DNA from: Thermodesulfovibrio sp.
Lineage (GTDB): Bacteria > Nitrospirota > Thermodesulfovibrionia > Thermodesulfovibrionales > JdFR-85
Assembly (NCBI GenBank): GCA_027050975.1
Contig: JALUAR010000164.1
Location: 1-12,746, forward strand
Length of the DNA stretch: 12,746 bases
Direction: 5' to 3'
The position numbers and the translations under genes were made by a program. The notes beneath the pieces were generated by a model. It saw only the letters and a list, made by a program, of their open reading frames with translations, was not told where the DNA came from and searched no databases. Of this stretch, positions 1 through 7,315 are shown piece after piece (within the stretch, counting starts at the first letter, position 1; every line of letters begins with the position of its first letter).

Positions 1-52
1 GTTAAAATTACCTCATAATTCGGAATTTAAAACTCAAAACTTATACAAAAGC

Positions 53-130
53 GTCCCCATCGTCTAGCCAGGCCTAGGACACCGCCCTTTCAAGGCGGTA
101 ACACGGGTTCGAATCCCGTTGGGGACGCCA
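53..130 (+). tRNA. tRNA-Glu (anticodon UUC)
   Basis: A full cloverleaf can be folded by eye. The acceptor stem is GTCCCCA (53-59) with TGGGGAC (120-126), then discriminator G127 and a genomically encoded CCA (128-130). The anticodon stem is CCGCC (82-86) with GGCGG (94-98) around the 7-nt loop CTTTCAA, giving anticodon TTC at 89-91. The T arm is ACGGG/CCCGT with a canonical TTCGAAT loop. This is the elongator tRNA-Glu reading GAA/GAG, also the usual substrate for tetrapyrrole synthesis in organisms using glutamyl-tRNA reductase. A promoter in the 52 bases upstream is not convincing, so the transcript may start before the window. Confidence 0.97.
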
Positions 131-158
131 AATTTTCTTGACTCAAAGGGAGAAAAAA

Positions 159-596
159 ATGAAAGAGATTGTTATTGTTGTCGATTTAGGACATTTCAAG
201 GCTTATAGACTTATTAAATCCCCCATGGGAAGCCCAAGACTGGAACTCATAGAAGAGTATGACAACATCTCGGCCCACGGAAGGCTGAGCGAGAAACTTT
301 CAGATGAGGCTGGCAGATTTGGAATGGGTATGGAAAAGGGCTCTATAAAGGGGTACGGAGAGGCCCACCATCTTGAGCTGGACATCCAGAAGAAGATCAT
401 AAAGCTTATCGTAAAAGATATAAATGCCCTTATAAACGCAGAGAAGCCTGAGAGATGGTACCTTGCAGCCCCCAAAAAGGTTAATAACCAGATTGTAGAA
501 AATCTCCTCACTGAAGTAAGGGAGACGTTGAAAAAGAATGTAAAGGCAGATCTGACAAAGGTGAAAAAGTCCGAGTTGCTGGAGTATTTTGAATAA
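159..596 (+). CDS. host-attachment (Host_attach / baeRF-related) family protein
   Basis: The 145-residue protein fits the PF10116 'protein required for attachment to host cells' family in length and pattern. It has an N-terminal beta-strand VVDLGHFKAYRL (residues 8-19), a GRLSEKLSDEAGRFG stretch (41-55), a helix around HHLELDIQKKIIKLI, then RWYLAAPKKVN (100-109) and an acidic C-terminus. The name comes from plant-associated bacteria. Comparative work places the family near eRF1-like (baeRF) release-factor domains, so a ribosome- or RNA-linked role is as likely as adhesion; this is family knowledge, not shown here. The ATG at 159 is chosen because AAAGGGAG (146-152) sits 6 nt upstream; a TTG at 138 has no such site. 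It follows tRNA-Glu by 28 nt with no room for a clear separate promoter. Confidence 0.8.
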   Translation: MKEIVIVVDLGHFKAYRLIKSPMGSPRLELIEEYDNISAHGRLSEKLSDEAGRFGMGMEKGSIKGYGEAHHLELDIQKKIIKLIVKDINALINAEKPERWYLAAPKKVNNQIVENLLTEVRETLKKNVKADLTKVKKSELLEYFE

Positions 597-883
597 ATCT
601 AAACTCTCCTGTTCAGTTCCTTTCCATTATCACTACTGTCAGATAAACAGAGCAAAACATTGTAGGCCAGGGTCTTTATAAATTTTTACCGGACATCGAT
701 GTTCCATTATGAAGATACTTTTCTACCCTGTGTTCTGCTATGTGACACAAAATCCCTCCTTTTTGTATGTTATAATCACAAGAAACAGTTTTTCCCATGG
801 TTTAGGGCAAAGGTTGAGGAAAAAGCCCTATCATCTTATTAGCAATCTTCTGTAAGCAATTAAAGAGAAAGATCAAACTAACA
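597..883. other. intergenic region, 287 bp
   Basis: No convincing gene. It holds the extended -10 promoter for the downstream ABC ATPase (768-776), a roughly 100-nt leader, and a weak TTTTTCC/GGAAAAA inverted pair (about 789-825) that could fold in that leader. A 48-codon open frame (709-855) lacks a ribosome-binding site and overlaps the promoter. I see no strong terminator after the gene ending at 596. Confidence 0.6.
768..776 (+). promoter_or_regulatory. extended -10 promoter for the ABC ATPase
   Basis: TGTTATAAT is a perfect TATAAT hexamer (771-776) with the TG extension one base upstream. No good -35 box lies 16-18 bp before it, as usual for extended -10 promoters. The predicted start near 783 would leave a leader of about 100 nt before the ATG at 884. 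Confidence 0.55.
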
Positions 884-1948
884 ATGGCAGAGATACAGCT
901 AAAAAATGTGAGCAAACATTTCAAAGATGTTGTGGTTTTTGAGGGTCTTACTCTTACAATCAGGGACGGAGAGTTCTTCACCTTTTTAGGCCCCAGCGGC
1001 TGCGGTAAATCCACCCTGTTGAATTTGATTGCTGGCCTGGAGGAGATTACCGATGGTGAGATTCTCTTTGATGGCCAGCTGGTTAATGATCTACCCCCTC
1101 GCCAGAGGGATGTGGCCATGGTATTTCAGAGCTATGCCCTTTATCCCCACATGACGGTTTTCGATAATATCGCCTTCCCTTTAAAGATGAAAAAATATGA
1201 CAAACAGACAATCAAACGAGAGGTGGAGGCCGTAGCCTCCATCCTTGGTCTGAAGGGACTTCTTAACAGAAAGCCCAGGGAACTCTCAGGAGGTCAGCGC
1301 CAACGAGTTGCCTTTGGCAGGGCAATTGTAAGGCGTCCTAGGGTCTTCCTCATGGATGAACCATTGTCAAACCTTGACGCCAGATTAAGAGTTGAGATGA
1401 GGGCTGAGCTTAAAAAACTCCACAAAGAGCTAAAGACCACTATAGTATATGTAACCCATGATCAGGCAGAGGCAATGGGACTATCAGACCGAATAGCAAT
1501 CATAAATGAAGGGATGATTCAGCAGTGCGCCACTCCTGTTGAGATTTATACCAGGCCAAAAAATATCTTCGTTGCCACCTTCGTTGGAAGTCCGGCTATG
1601 AATCTCATAGAAGGAGAGCTTTTATCAGAGGCTCCTTTGAGGGTCAAGGCAGGCGATCTGGTTTTATCTATCAGTACCGAGCAGCCACCCAGAACAGATA
1701 GGGTTATCATCGGAATACGGCCGGAGGATGTGGAGGTAAGCACTTCAGGCGAAACCTGTTATGCCGCCACCGTAGAACTTTTAGAGCCTGAAGGAGCCAG
1801 AATATGGATAGACCTGATAGTTGGAAACATAAAGATTAAAGGCTACAGCAGTATCGGCACCTCCATTTCTCCAGGTCAGAGGGTTTATTTAAACATACCT
1901 GTCGAACGAGTTCACGTCTTTGATCCCGTAACAAAACAGAGGCTCTGA
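884..1948 (+). CDS. ABC transporter ATP-binding protein, MalK/UgpC-type carbohydrate importer
   Basis: This 354-residue cytoplasmic ATPase would power a sugar (CUT1-type) or related solute importer. Walker A is GPSGCGKST (36-44), the Q-loop glutamine is Q82, the signature is LSGGQRQ (134-140), Walker B is VFLMDE (154-159), the D-loop is SNLD (162-165) and the switch histidine is H192. FVGSPAMN (233-240) and a C-terminal TOBE-type domain with IGIRPED (276-282) are hallmarks of the MalK/UgpC/MsmK group. All catalytic residues and the length are normal. No permease or binding protein is in the window, so it may be a shared ATPase serving several importers, as MsmK does elsewhere. The ribosome-binding site is weak (AGAGAAAGA, about 11 nt upstream). 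Its stop is 4 bp from the stop of the opposing debranching-type gene. The exact substrate cannot be read from the ATPase. Confidence 0.93.
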   Translation: MAEIQLKNVSKHFKDVVVFEGLTLTIRDGEFFTFLGPSGCGKSTLLNLIAGLEEITDGEILFDGQLVNDLPPRQRDVAMVFQSYALYPHMTVFDNIAFPLKMKKYDKQTIKREVEAVASILGLKGLLNRKPRELSGGQRQRVAFGRAIVRRPRVFLMDEPLSNLDARLRVEMRAELKKLHKELKTTIVYVTHDQAEAMGLSDRIAIINEGMIQQCATPVEIYTRPKNIFVATFVGSPAMNLIEGELLSEAPLRVKAGDLVLSISTEQPPRTDRVIIGIRPEDVEVSTSGETCYAATVELLEPEGARIWIDLIVGNIKIKGYSSIGTSISPGQRVYLNIPVERVHVFDPVTKQRL

Positions 1949-1952
1949 ATAC

Positions 1953-4061
1953 CTACTTATAGATAACTATATTTACATCTCCCTCTTTCTTTATTACCTT
2001 CACAACAACATCGTCTTTGTAACGTTCCAAAAAGAGATCCACACTGGAGTCAAGCATCGTAAGATTATGTATTTCAACAGCATCGATGTAGTAAGGAAGG
2101 GTTGGATTTCTAAAGATTATGGAGTTCGTCTCACTCTCAAAACTGAGACCAAGGGCTGCTTGCAGTATAAGAAACACAGCTGCAGAAGCCCATGCCTGAG
2201 GTTGGCATGCAACCGGATACAGAGTAGGCCCCTCGCCGGGTCTGCGTTCGAATCCGCAGAACAGTTCCGGAAGCCTGTGTAACTCAACAAACAGACTGGC
2301 ATCGAAAAGGCCTGTCAGAATCTGTAAAACCTCTTTTTTAAATCCATACCTTGATAAACCTAAGGCTATAAGGGCATTATCATGGGGCCAGACCGAACCA
2401 TTATGATAACTCATGGGATTGTAGCGCACCTCTTGTTTTGAAAGTGTTCTTATCCCCCATCCGGTAAAGAACTCATCTGACAGCAATGTTCTGGCTATTC
2501 TTTTTGCAGCCTTTTTTGTGGCAATGCCAGTAAAAAGGGTATACCCTGCATTTGATGTTCTGACCTCACAGGGACGGTTCTGTCCATCCAGGGCCAGGGC
2601 ATACATCCCTATCTTCTTGGACCAGAAAGCCCTCTGAAAGTTACTTTTCAGTCTGCGCAACATTGACTGTGCCATCCGAACTGTCTCATCATCACCGATT
2701 ATTCGAGCCAGTTTATTGGCATTATTCCAGGCCTGATATACGAATCCCTGAACTTCTACCAGAGCCACAGGGCCCTTTGCCAGTGTTCCGTCAGAGTGGA
2801 ACACCGAGTCATGGGAGTCCTTCCATCCCTGATTAACAAGTCCCTTTTCCGTATGACGTTGATACTCTACAAACCCGTCCTGATCCAGATCTCCGTAATC
2901 CTTTATCCATCGAAGGGCACGACGTATGTTGTCCCAAAGCTCAACTACGGTTTCCAGATCCCCTGTTCTCCTGAAATACTCTCCTGTAAGTATGACAAAC
3001 AATGGAGTGGCATCCACTGAGCCATAATAATGTGCAAACGGAACCTCACCGGTACGGGCCATCTCTCCCTTTCTTATTTCATGAGGAATTTTACCTGGCT
3101 CAGCATCATTGTCAGGGTCCACGGAATCTGCCTGATGTGCAGCAAGGAACCTCAAAACCCCTCTTGCAATATCTGGCGCTATCCACATACATTCCAATGC
3201 GGTTATGATTCCGTCCCTACCAAAGGTGGTACTATACCAGGGGATACCTGCATAAGGATAAAGACCGTAAGGAGTCTCTGTCACCAAAGTACAGATATCT
3301 GCCCTGGATCTGTTCAGAAAATCATTAAACTGCTCATTCGATGTATGCACCTGAACTGTAGAACAGATTATGCTCTTTATTCTGTTCGTTGTAATGTCAA
3401 AACTTCGATCATAGTCAAGTACAGCATAATCACTCCCGTATCCGATGGCTATGGAAATAAATATTTCATACTCTCCATGTGGAGGAAGAGAGACCTGGAA
3501 AACAGCCTCTTTCTCCCTCAGATGCTCTGGTTGTGGACTGAAGTTAATCGTTGTGTATCTTGTCACCCTGTCTGCCCCTCTGTAGGAGAAAACAACGCGA
3601 GAGTTCTGGACATCAACCGGCAAACACTCTCCCTTCTTTTTACGTTTAACACCTCTTAACTGAAAGATGTCAAAGTAATCAGCGTCAAAGAATATCTCAA
3701 GTTTAAGTTTCACATCCTGATTATTGTAATTCTTGAGCCTGATTCTCTCATGAAGCACATGGCCATGGATAAATCTGGATCTGAATATATGAATAGTGTC
3801 CTTTTCTATCCTGCAGCAGGACTTGTTAAGGCATGGGTTCGTAAGGTCTGCTGTAAAAAGAACATTATCCTCTTTTACAGTAGAACTCAGAAGATGTGGA
3901 ATCATTCCCTCCACCCTTAGCTCCAGACGGCTCAGAAATCTTGTGTCGTCACGATATAAGCCCTGGTCCGGGGACACTTCGGTTGGATAGATATCCCCTA
4001 AAGGATTCATAATTACAAATACATCCCCCTCTTTTATGCCATAAGTCTTGATAGAGCCCAT
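1953..4061 (-). CDS. amylo-alpha-1,6-glucosidase-like glycoside hydrolase (GDE_N_bis + alpha/alpha barrel)
   Basis: The 702-residue enzyme has an N-terminal beta-sandwich of the GDE_N_bis type (about 12-205, with YRDDTRFLSRLEL at 36-48), then an (alpha/alpha)6-barrel hydrolase domain (about 240-640). Recognisable barrel motifs are WYSTTFGRDG (275-284), GWKDSHDS (412-419), SYHNGSVWPHDNAL (551-564) and LPELFCGFERRPGEGPTLYP (597-616). By analogy with related clans, D415 and E599 are candidate acid and base; that is inference. No signal peptide is visible, so it is probably cytoplasmic. Such proteins are annotated as glycogen debranching enzymes, but relatives also act on other glucosides, so glycogen is not certain. 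It is translated from the same mRNA as the upstream glycosyltransferase: that stop is 4 nt before this ATG, and AGGAG directly abuts the ATG with no spacer, which suggests translational coupling. No in-frame upstream start exists. Confidence 0.88.
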   Translation of the reverse strand: MGSIKTYGIKEGDVFVIMNPLGDIYPTEVSPDQGLYRDDTRFLSRLELRVEGMIPHLLSSTVKEDNVLFTADLTNPCLNKSCCRIEKDTIHIFRSRFIHGHVLHERIRLKNYNNQDVKLKLEIFFDADYFDIFQLRGVKRKKKGECLPVDVQNSRVVFSYRGADRVTRYTTINFSPQPEHLREKEAVFQVSLPPHGEYEIFISIAIGYGSDYAVLDYDRSFDITTNRIKSIICSTVQVHTSNEQFNDFLNRSRADICTLVTETPYGLYPYAGIPWYSTTFGRDGIITALECMWIAPDIARGVLRFLAAHQADSVDPDNDAEPGKIPHEIRKGEMARTGEVPFAHYYGSVDATPLFVILTGEYFRRTGDLETVVELWDNIRRALRWIKDYGDLDQDGFVEYQRHTEKGLVNQGWKDSHDSVFHSDGTLAKGPVALVEVQGFVYQAWNNANKLARIIGDDETVRMAQSMLRRLKSNFQRAFWSKKIGMYALALDGQNRPCEVRTSNAGYTLFTGIATKKAAKRIARTLLSDEFFTGWGIRTLSKQEVRYNPMSYHNGSVWPHDNALIALGLSRYGFKKEVLQILTGLFDASLFVELHRLPELFCGFERRPGEGPTLYPVACQPQAWASAAVFLILQAALGLSFESETNSIIFRNPTLPYYIDAVEIHNLTMLDSSVDLFLERYKDDVVVKVIKKEGDVNIVIYK

Positions 4062-4065
4062 CTCC

Positions 4066-5106
4066 TTACGCTGCCAGTTTCACCTCCTTGATCTGCTTAT
4101 AGTAAATCTTGAGATAATCAGAGGCCATCCTCTTGGAAGTAAACCGTTTCTCAAATACCTTTCTCACCATCCTCCGGTCCATGGACTCTATCTGCTCCAA
4201 CCCTTTCATGGCTTCATCCATACTTTCAAAAATAACCCCTGTAACACCATCCTCCATAACCTCGGGTACGGAACCACATCTTCTTGCCAGCACAGGGGTA
4301 CCGCATGCCATGGACTCTATCATCACCAATCCAAAGGGCTCAGGCCAGTCTATTGGGAAAAGCAGGGCAAAGGCTTTTCCTAAAAATTCACCTTTTTCCT
4401 TTTCTCCTATTTCACCTATAAATTCAACGAGCGGATGCTTCAGCAGAGGTTTGATCTTTTGCTCATAATACTCCCTGTCTGCTGCGTCAACTTTAGCTGC
4501 AATCTTCAAAGGCATTCCAGCCCTTATGGCAATCTCTATTGCCATATCCGGTCTCTTTTCAGGGGAAATTCTACCCAGAAAAGCGAGGTACTTTCCCTTC
4601 TCATAAGCAGGTTTGTATAGATCCTCGGGAAGCCCATGATAAACCGTACCAAGCCAGTTCGCAAAGGGCAGAGGTTTTCTCTGGTCATTTGAGATCGAGA
4701 CAAGGGGCATCTCTCTAAACTCATTATACAAGGAATATATATCAGGGACATCCAGTCTGCCGTGAAGGGTTGTCACAGAGTTAACCTTTTTCCTCCTCAG
4801 AAGCGGGAAGTGGATGTAATCAATGTGAAAGTGGATTATATCGAATTTGTGAGCCATTTGCATTACCTTCTCCAGCATGAAAACATGATGCGCCAGAGGA
4901 TCAATAACTGAACTGTCCAGTCTCAACGCCCTGGGACATACACTGATCAGCCTGGCTGATGTCTCCGAGTCACCACTTGCAAAAAGCGTAACATCATGCC
5001 CCATTTTTACAAGCTCTTCCGTGAGATAAGATACTACTCTTTCGGTACCGCCATAAAGCTTTGGAGGGACACTCTCGAATAAAGGAGATACTTGAGCAAT
5101 CTTCAT
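4066..5106 (-). CDS. glycosyltransferase family 4 (GT-B fold)
   Basis: This 346-residue retaining GT-B glycosyltransferase is cytoplasmic and transfers a sugar from a nucleotide-sugar donor. Counting from the ATG, the acceptor-side N-domain has LYGGTERVVSYLTEEL (17-32). The C-domain has the phosphate-binding FLGRISPEKRPD (176-187) and the EX7E motif EPFGLVMIE (256-264), followed by ACGTPV, the donor-binding signature of GT4. The ATG at 5106 is preferred over a TTG at 5112 because GGAGG (5120-5116) lies 9 nt before the ATG and only 3 nt before the TTG. It is first in a two-gene operon with the debranching-type enzyme. That pairing suggests synthesis and trimming of an alpha-glucan or glucoside, but donor and acceptor are unknown. 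Length and motifs are intact. Confidence 0.9.
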   Translation of the reverse strand: MKIAQVSPLFESVPPKLYGGTERVVSYLTEELVKMGHDVTLFASGDSETSARLISVCPRALRLDSSVIDPLAHHVFMLEKVMQMAHKFDIIHFHIDYIHFPLLRRKKVNSVTTLHGRLDVPDIYSLYNEFREMPLVSISNDQRKPLPFANWLGTVYHGLPEDLYKPAYEKGKYLAFLGRISPEKRPDMAIEIAIRAGMPLKIAAKVDAADREYYEQKIKPLLKHPLVEFIGEIGEKEKGEFLGKAFALLFPIDWPEPFGLVMIESMACGTPVLARRCGSVPEVMEDGVTGVIFESMDEAMKGLEQIESMDRRMVRKVFEKRFTSKRMASDYLKIYYKQIKEVKLAA

Positions 5107-5151
5107 ACCCAAACACCTCCTTAACAGGTAATTATTAGCGTAAGCAAACTT

Positions 5152-5181
5152 TTATAAAGGGTTAATCGGGGAAAGAAACAA
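5152..5181 (-). promoter_or_regulatory. weak candidate promoter for the glycosyltransferase operon
   Basis: On the minus strand TTGTTT (5181-5176) and TTATAA (5157-5152) are separated by 18 bp, about 45 bp upstream of the ATG at 5106. The match to the consensus is partial and the region is AT-rich, so other placements are possible. Confidence 0.25.
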
Positions 5182-5219
5182 TCAGGATGGCTGCTTTAAT
5201 ATTTTAACATAAAATGACT

Positions 5220-5244
5220 GAAACTGTGAATACTATATAGTTTC
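5220..5244. promoter_or_regulatory. inverted repeat overlapping the expected -35 region of the sensor-kinase promoter
   Basis: GAAACT (5220-5225) and AGTTTC (5239-5244) form a dyad with a 13-bp spacer. The 10-bp palindrome ACTATATAGT (5232-5241) overlaps its right half. A second dyad, ATTTTA-aca-TAAAAT, lies at 5201-5215. The position just upstream of an extended -10 element with no -35 box suits a transcription-factor site. AT-rich DNA yields such palindromes by chance, so this is tentative. Confidence 0.35.
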
Positions 5245-5254
5245 TGAATAAATG

Positions 5255-5263
5255 TGATATAAT
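5255..5263 (+). promoter_or_regulatory. extended -10 promoter for the membrane protein/histidine kinase pair
   Basis: TGATATAAT contains a perfect TATAAT (5258-5263) with the TG extension. No -35 consensus is seen at 5235-5240, which lies inside a palindrome. A start near 5270 would give only about 7 nt of leader to the ATG at 5277, but about 22 nt to the in-frame TTG at 5292. Confidence 0.55.
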
Positions 5264-5276
5264 TTATCAAACTCGA

Positions 5277-5732
5277 ATGAGGGGTGGAGATTTGATCTCG
5301 CTGTTAGTAAGACTTTCTCTATTGCAGTTTTTCCTTCTTTCAGGCACCGCTCAAGCAACACAGGAGCACGGAGAACCGGAGGGGCTAGTAACCCATGAGT
5401 TAGGGCATCTATTTTTTATTCTATCCATGGCCTATCTATATATCAGTATTAAAGGGAACCGCGAGAAGATCTCGGAAACCATTTTCTTCCTTTCACGTGC
5501 TGCCCTAAACTTTCTGATATGGAACATGATTACCTTTACTACTCATCTATTACGAATCCGTGTTCCCGATGACTCGTTCCAGGGATTCTATTTTGAGGCA
5601 GACTCGCTCACCTCTGCTATCTGGTATGCTGGCAATGTTACCGAACATTTCTTCATTGTCTTTGCATGTTATTATTTTCTCAGGGCAGTACGCTCGATTA
5701 TTAAGAGCACCGAGCAGGGGGCAAGCCTTTGA
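5277..5732 (+). CDS. small His-bearing membrane protein, partner of the histidine kinase
   Basis: I do not recognise a named family. The 151-residue product begins with a likely signal peptide or anchor (hydrophobic 7-22, SGTAQA near 22-27), then shows three probable membrane helices at about 44-60, 68-92 and 116-136. Histidines H40, H44, H90 and H124 lie at or within these helices, so metal or heme binding is possible but unproven. HELGH (40-44) matches the zinc-protease HEXXH pattern, yet the second motif of site-2 proteases is missing. Its stop overlaps the TTG start of the kinase gene (TTGA at 5729-5732), so the two proteins probably act together, as sensor or accessory subunit and kinase. 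Start choice is uncertain: ATG 5277 has almost no leader, while TTG 5292 (protein five residues shorter) follows the purine-rich GGGGTGGAG at 5281-5289. Confidence 0.7.
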   Translation: MRGGDLISLLVRLSLLQFFLLSGTAQATQEHGEPEGLVTHELGHLFFILSMAYLYISIKGNREKISETIFFLSRAALNFLIWNMITFTTHLLRIRVPDDSFQGFYFEADSLTSAIWYAGNVTEHFFIVFACYYFLRAVRSIIKSTEQGASL

Positions 5733-7225
5733 TTCTTCCGCTTTTTATAAGTTATATAATAGAGATATTAGCTTCCATCCTCGTTATCATTCTCACTTTA
5801 TATGCAGTAATAGGAACATTGAAGATCAAAAGTCAGCATCCAGAAGTGGTCTTTTACAGATATCTTTACTATCAGTCAATTGCCCTTTTTGTATTTGCCT
5901 CCGGACGGGCTGTAGGACATCTTGTTAAACGGTTTCTCATATTGACAGACAATTCTGCTTTGTGGGAAATGCTTTCTCCTTTCAGTGGAGCCATCAACAC
6001 TCTCACCTTTATTATCTTCGCAGGACTTGCACTTATGTATCCAAACATAAGAGACATGAATCGCCAGATATATGATCTCGAGTCAGCAACAAAAAGATAC
6101 CAGCAACTTTATCACTATAAAACCGTAATCTTCGACTCACTCTTTCCCGCCCTTGTTATTGCCAAAGACTATACTGTTGTGGATGTAAACGAGCCTTTTT
6201 TGAGAACATTTCAAAAGCCAAGAGGAGATGTCATAAAAAAGAAGTGTTATGAACTGACACACCACAGTAACATCCCGTGTAAAGAAACAGCCCACATCTG
6301 TCCTCTTCAGGATGTGTTTGTCTCCGGGGAAAATGCAGCGGTTATTCATAATCATACCACACCTTCCGGTGAACGCATATACGAACTTAACTTCTCTCCT
6401 GTCATTAATGAAGATGGCATAGTTACGTCGGTTATCGAGGTTTATCGGGACATTACAAGGGATGTTATGGCTGAACAGGAAAAGGAAAGACTGAGAAAAC
6501 AGTTTTTCCAGGCCCAGAAATCAGCTGCTCTAAAGACACTTGTAGGAGGAATCGCCCATGAATTTAACAATATCCTGGCAGGAATCCAGGGTAATGCAGA
6601 ACTGCTCCTTCTTACCCCTTATGAGCCAGAAAAATCAAAAGAAAGGATCAAAAAGATCCTTCTGTCAACAGAAAAAGCAGCTGAACTGGTCTATAAGATG
6701 CTTCGTTACCAACACACTATGGTGCTGAATAAAAAAAGATTTAATCTCACAGAATTCATGGAGGATATTATCAAGATAGTTCATTCCTCTTTGCCGGAAA
6801 ATATCAGCATTAAGTATCTCTATTCTGAAGAGGACTTAACCCTTGAAGGAGATCCAAGCGCACTAACCGAAACCATATTGAATATCTGTCAGAATGCCAG
6901 GGACGCAATGCCTGACGGAGGTGTTTTAACAATTATCACAAAGCGCGTAATATATGAGAATAAAAGGTGGATCGTCATAGAGATAATAGACACGGGTGTG
7001 GGAATCAAAAGCAAGGATCTGGAAAGAATCTTTGATCCCTTTTTCACCACAAAAAAGGTTGGAGAAGGCACCGGCATGGGGCTGTCCGTAGTAAAGGGCA
7101 TTGTTGAGGCACATGATGGTATGGTGATGGTAGAAAGCAAAGAGGGTGAAGGAAGTAAATTTACAATATACCTTCCAGCCCTTCCACACTCCCTGACAGA
7201 TACTGGACAGATGGTCTCCTCTTAA
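5729..7225 (+). CDS. membrane-bound PAS sensor histidine kinase
   Basis: This 498-residue inner-membrane kinase has three probable membrane helices (about 5-28, 48-70, 85-104), a short coiled linker (108-128), a PAS domain (about 130-243), a HisKA-type dimerisation domain and a HATPase domain. The phospho-accepting histidine is H277 in GGIAHEFNN. The ATPase N-box is NICQNARDAMPDGG (385-398), G1 is DTGVG (421-425), the F-box is FDPFF (435-439) and G2 is GTGMGLS (447-453). No receiver domain is attached and no response regulator is in the window, so it is an orphan kinase here. The PAS domain carries C173, C184 and C191, a pattern that could bind a metal or sense redox. The start is a TTG at 5729 overlapping the previous stop, with AGGGGG (5716-5721) 7 nt upstream. 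The signal sensed is unknown. Confidence 0.93.
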   Translation: MILPLFISYIIEILASILVIILTLYAVIGTLKIKSQHPEVVFYRYLYYQSIALFVFASGRAVGHLVKRFLILTDNSALWEMLSPFSGAINTLTFIIFAGLALMYPNIRDMNRQIYDLESATKRYQQLYHYKTVIFDSLFPALVIAKDYTVVDVNEPFLRTFQKPRGDVIKKKCYELTHHSNIPCKETAHICPLQDVFVSGENAAVIHNHTTPSGERIYELNFSPVINEDGIVTSVIEVYRDITRDVMAEQEKERLRKQFFQAQKSAALKTLVGGIAHEFNNILAGIQGNAELLLLTPYEPEKSKERIKKILLSTEKAAELVYKMLRYQHTMVLNKKRFNLTEFMEDIIKIVHSSLPENISIKYLYSEEDLTLEGDPSALTETILNICQNARDAMPDGGVLTIITKRVIYENKRWIVIEIIDTGVGIKSKDLERIFDPFFTTKKVGEGTGMGLSVVKGIVEAHDGMVMVESKEGEGSKFTIYLPALPHSLTDTGQMVSS

Positions 7226-7255
7226 GGATCAATTAAACAACAAAGCCTTCTTAAT

Positions 7256-7288
7256 AACTTTCTTTTACAGAAAAGAAGTTCCCTTTTT
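7256..7288 (+). terminator. candidate rho-independent terminator after the histidine kinase
   Basis: AACTTTCTTTT (7256-7266) pairs with AAAAGAAGTT (7271-7280) around an ACAG loop with one bulged T. CCC and then five T residues (7284-7288) follow. The stem is AT-rich and thus weak, but the position 31 nt after the kinase stop, in the gap before the convergent gene, is right. Confidence 0.4.
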
Positions 7289-7315
7289 GATCTGGTTTAA
7301 TAGCCTGGACTGGAA

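Noticed and set aside
41..52. TTATAC-like -10 just before tRNA-Glu
   Set aside because: It would start transcription at the mature 5' end, leaving no leader, and no good -35 is seen.
709..855. A 48-codon plus-strand ORF between the attachment protein and the ABC ATPase
   Set aside because: It has no Shine-Dalgarno, contains the likely promoter of the next gene, and its peptide shows no recognisable pattern.
3030..3659. A 209-codon open frame on the plus strand inside the debranching-type gene
   Set aside because: It lies antisense to a clearly conserved enzyme, has a low-complexity Cys-rich translation with no family resemblance, and lacks a ribosome-binding site.
5394..5408. HELGH as evidence for a site-2 (M50) protease
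   Set aside because: The protein is only 151 residues and lacks the second zinc-ligand motif (NxxPxPxLDG type); better treated as a His-bearing membrane protein.
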